Source: Asterias rubens
Taxonomy: Eukaryota > Echinodermata > Asteroidea > Forcipulatida > Asteriidae
Direction of reading: 5' to 3'
DNA length: 64,000 nt
Assembly (NCBI RefSeq): GCF_902459465.1
Contig: NC_047070.1
Coordinates: 8,775,597-8,839,596, forward strand
Made by a program: the position numbers and the translations under genes. Positions within the stretch are counted from its first letter, which is position 1; every line of letters starts with the position of its first letter. The notes beneath the pieces were generated by a model. The model had not been told where the DNA came from and searched no databases. It saw only the letters and a list, made by a program, of their open reading frames with translations. Shown here piece after piece: positions 63,761 through 64,000 of this stretch.

Positions 63761-64000
63761 TAAAAAACAATAAAATACAAAAAGGCATTTATATACCGCT
63801 GTTTCATTAAGACCACAGCGGCACATGACTCTAGAAAAATAAATTAAAGAAAAAAAACTAAGGCAAGGGAAAAAAATGAACACGGCACAAGAGATATATC
63901 ATTGGGTGAAATACATGTATGTCTATGGCTTGACCATAGTTTTAGTTATACCAGACAGTGTTCTCTATTTTGATTATTCTGGAAGGGTTTTTGATACCTG
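63761..64000. other. right edge, presumably MVP intron
   Basis: Unrecognised AT-rich sequence. The last bases read CAG|GTATC on the minus strand and could be the donor of the next MVP exon, but only three exon bases would be visible. Confidence 0.25.

Overview
This is animal nuclear DNA, AT-rich and full of repeats. It is most likely from an echinoderm, perhaps a starfish: it combines spliced metazoan genes with GT-AG introns, tRNA-headed SINEs, and many short inverted-repeat elements (MITEs), several with TTAA target duplications. The organism is an inference from this overall character. No database was searched.

Three genes can be identified. (1) An intronless class A GPCR of the somatostatin / allatostatin-C receptor type lies on the minus strand at 14517-15542. 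(2) A complete sideroflexin gene (SFXN1/3 type, mitochondrial serine carrier family) lies on the plus strand. It has eight coding exons from 38359 to 47951 encoding 334 residues in one continuous frame, and a possible non-coding first exon with a CCAAT box near 36.8-36.9 kb. (3) The last three coding exons of major vault protein (MVP) lie on the minus strand at 59250-62907; the rest of that gene is beyond the right edge. SFXN and MVP converge. Between them is a 5.1-kb minisatellite at about 50.8-55.9 kb with a unit of about 54-57 bp. A pair of frame-compatible exon-like segments at 30.7 and 31.6 kb and a minus-strand reading frame at 20.1 kb look coding-like, but I do not recognise them.

Layout: 0-14 kb is gene-free and packed with MITEs, several nested in one another. 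14.5-15.5 kb is the GPCR. 16-30 kb is mostly unrecognised sequence with SINEs and palindromic elements. 30-34 kb holds a triplicated LINE C-terminal fragment, the exon-like pair, and an inverted duplication of a Ty3/gypsy RNase H fragment. 36.7-48.3 kb is SFXN, whose introns are heavily colonised. 48-50.7 kb is mobile-element relics. 50.8-55.9 kb is the minisatellite. 56-64 kb is the MVP 3' end and its introns.

The most unusual observation is an inverted-repeat element inside SFXN intron 5 (45079-45623). Both of its ends carry the sequence of a replication-dependent histone mRNA 3' stem-loop, facing outward, each followed 10 nt later by a purine-rich block resembling the U7 snRNA target. Other striking points are the regular strong 5' splice-site matches on the minus strand of the minisatellite, the same MITE family sitting at the equivalent position inside two tRNA-derived SINEs, and a duplicated exon end with its splice donor in an MVP intron.
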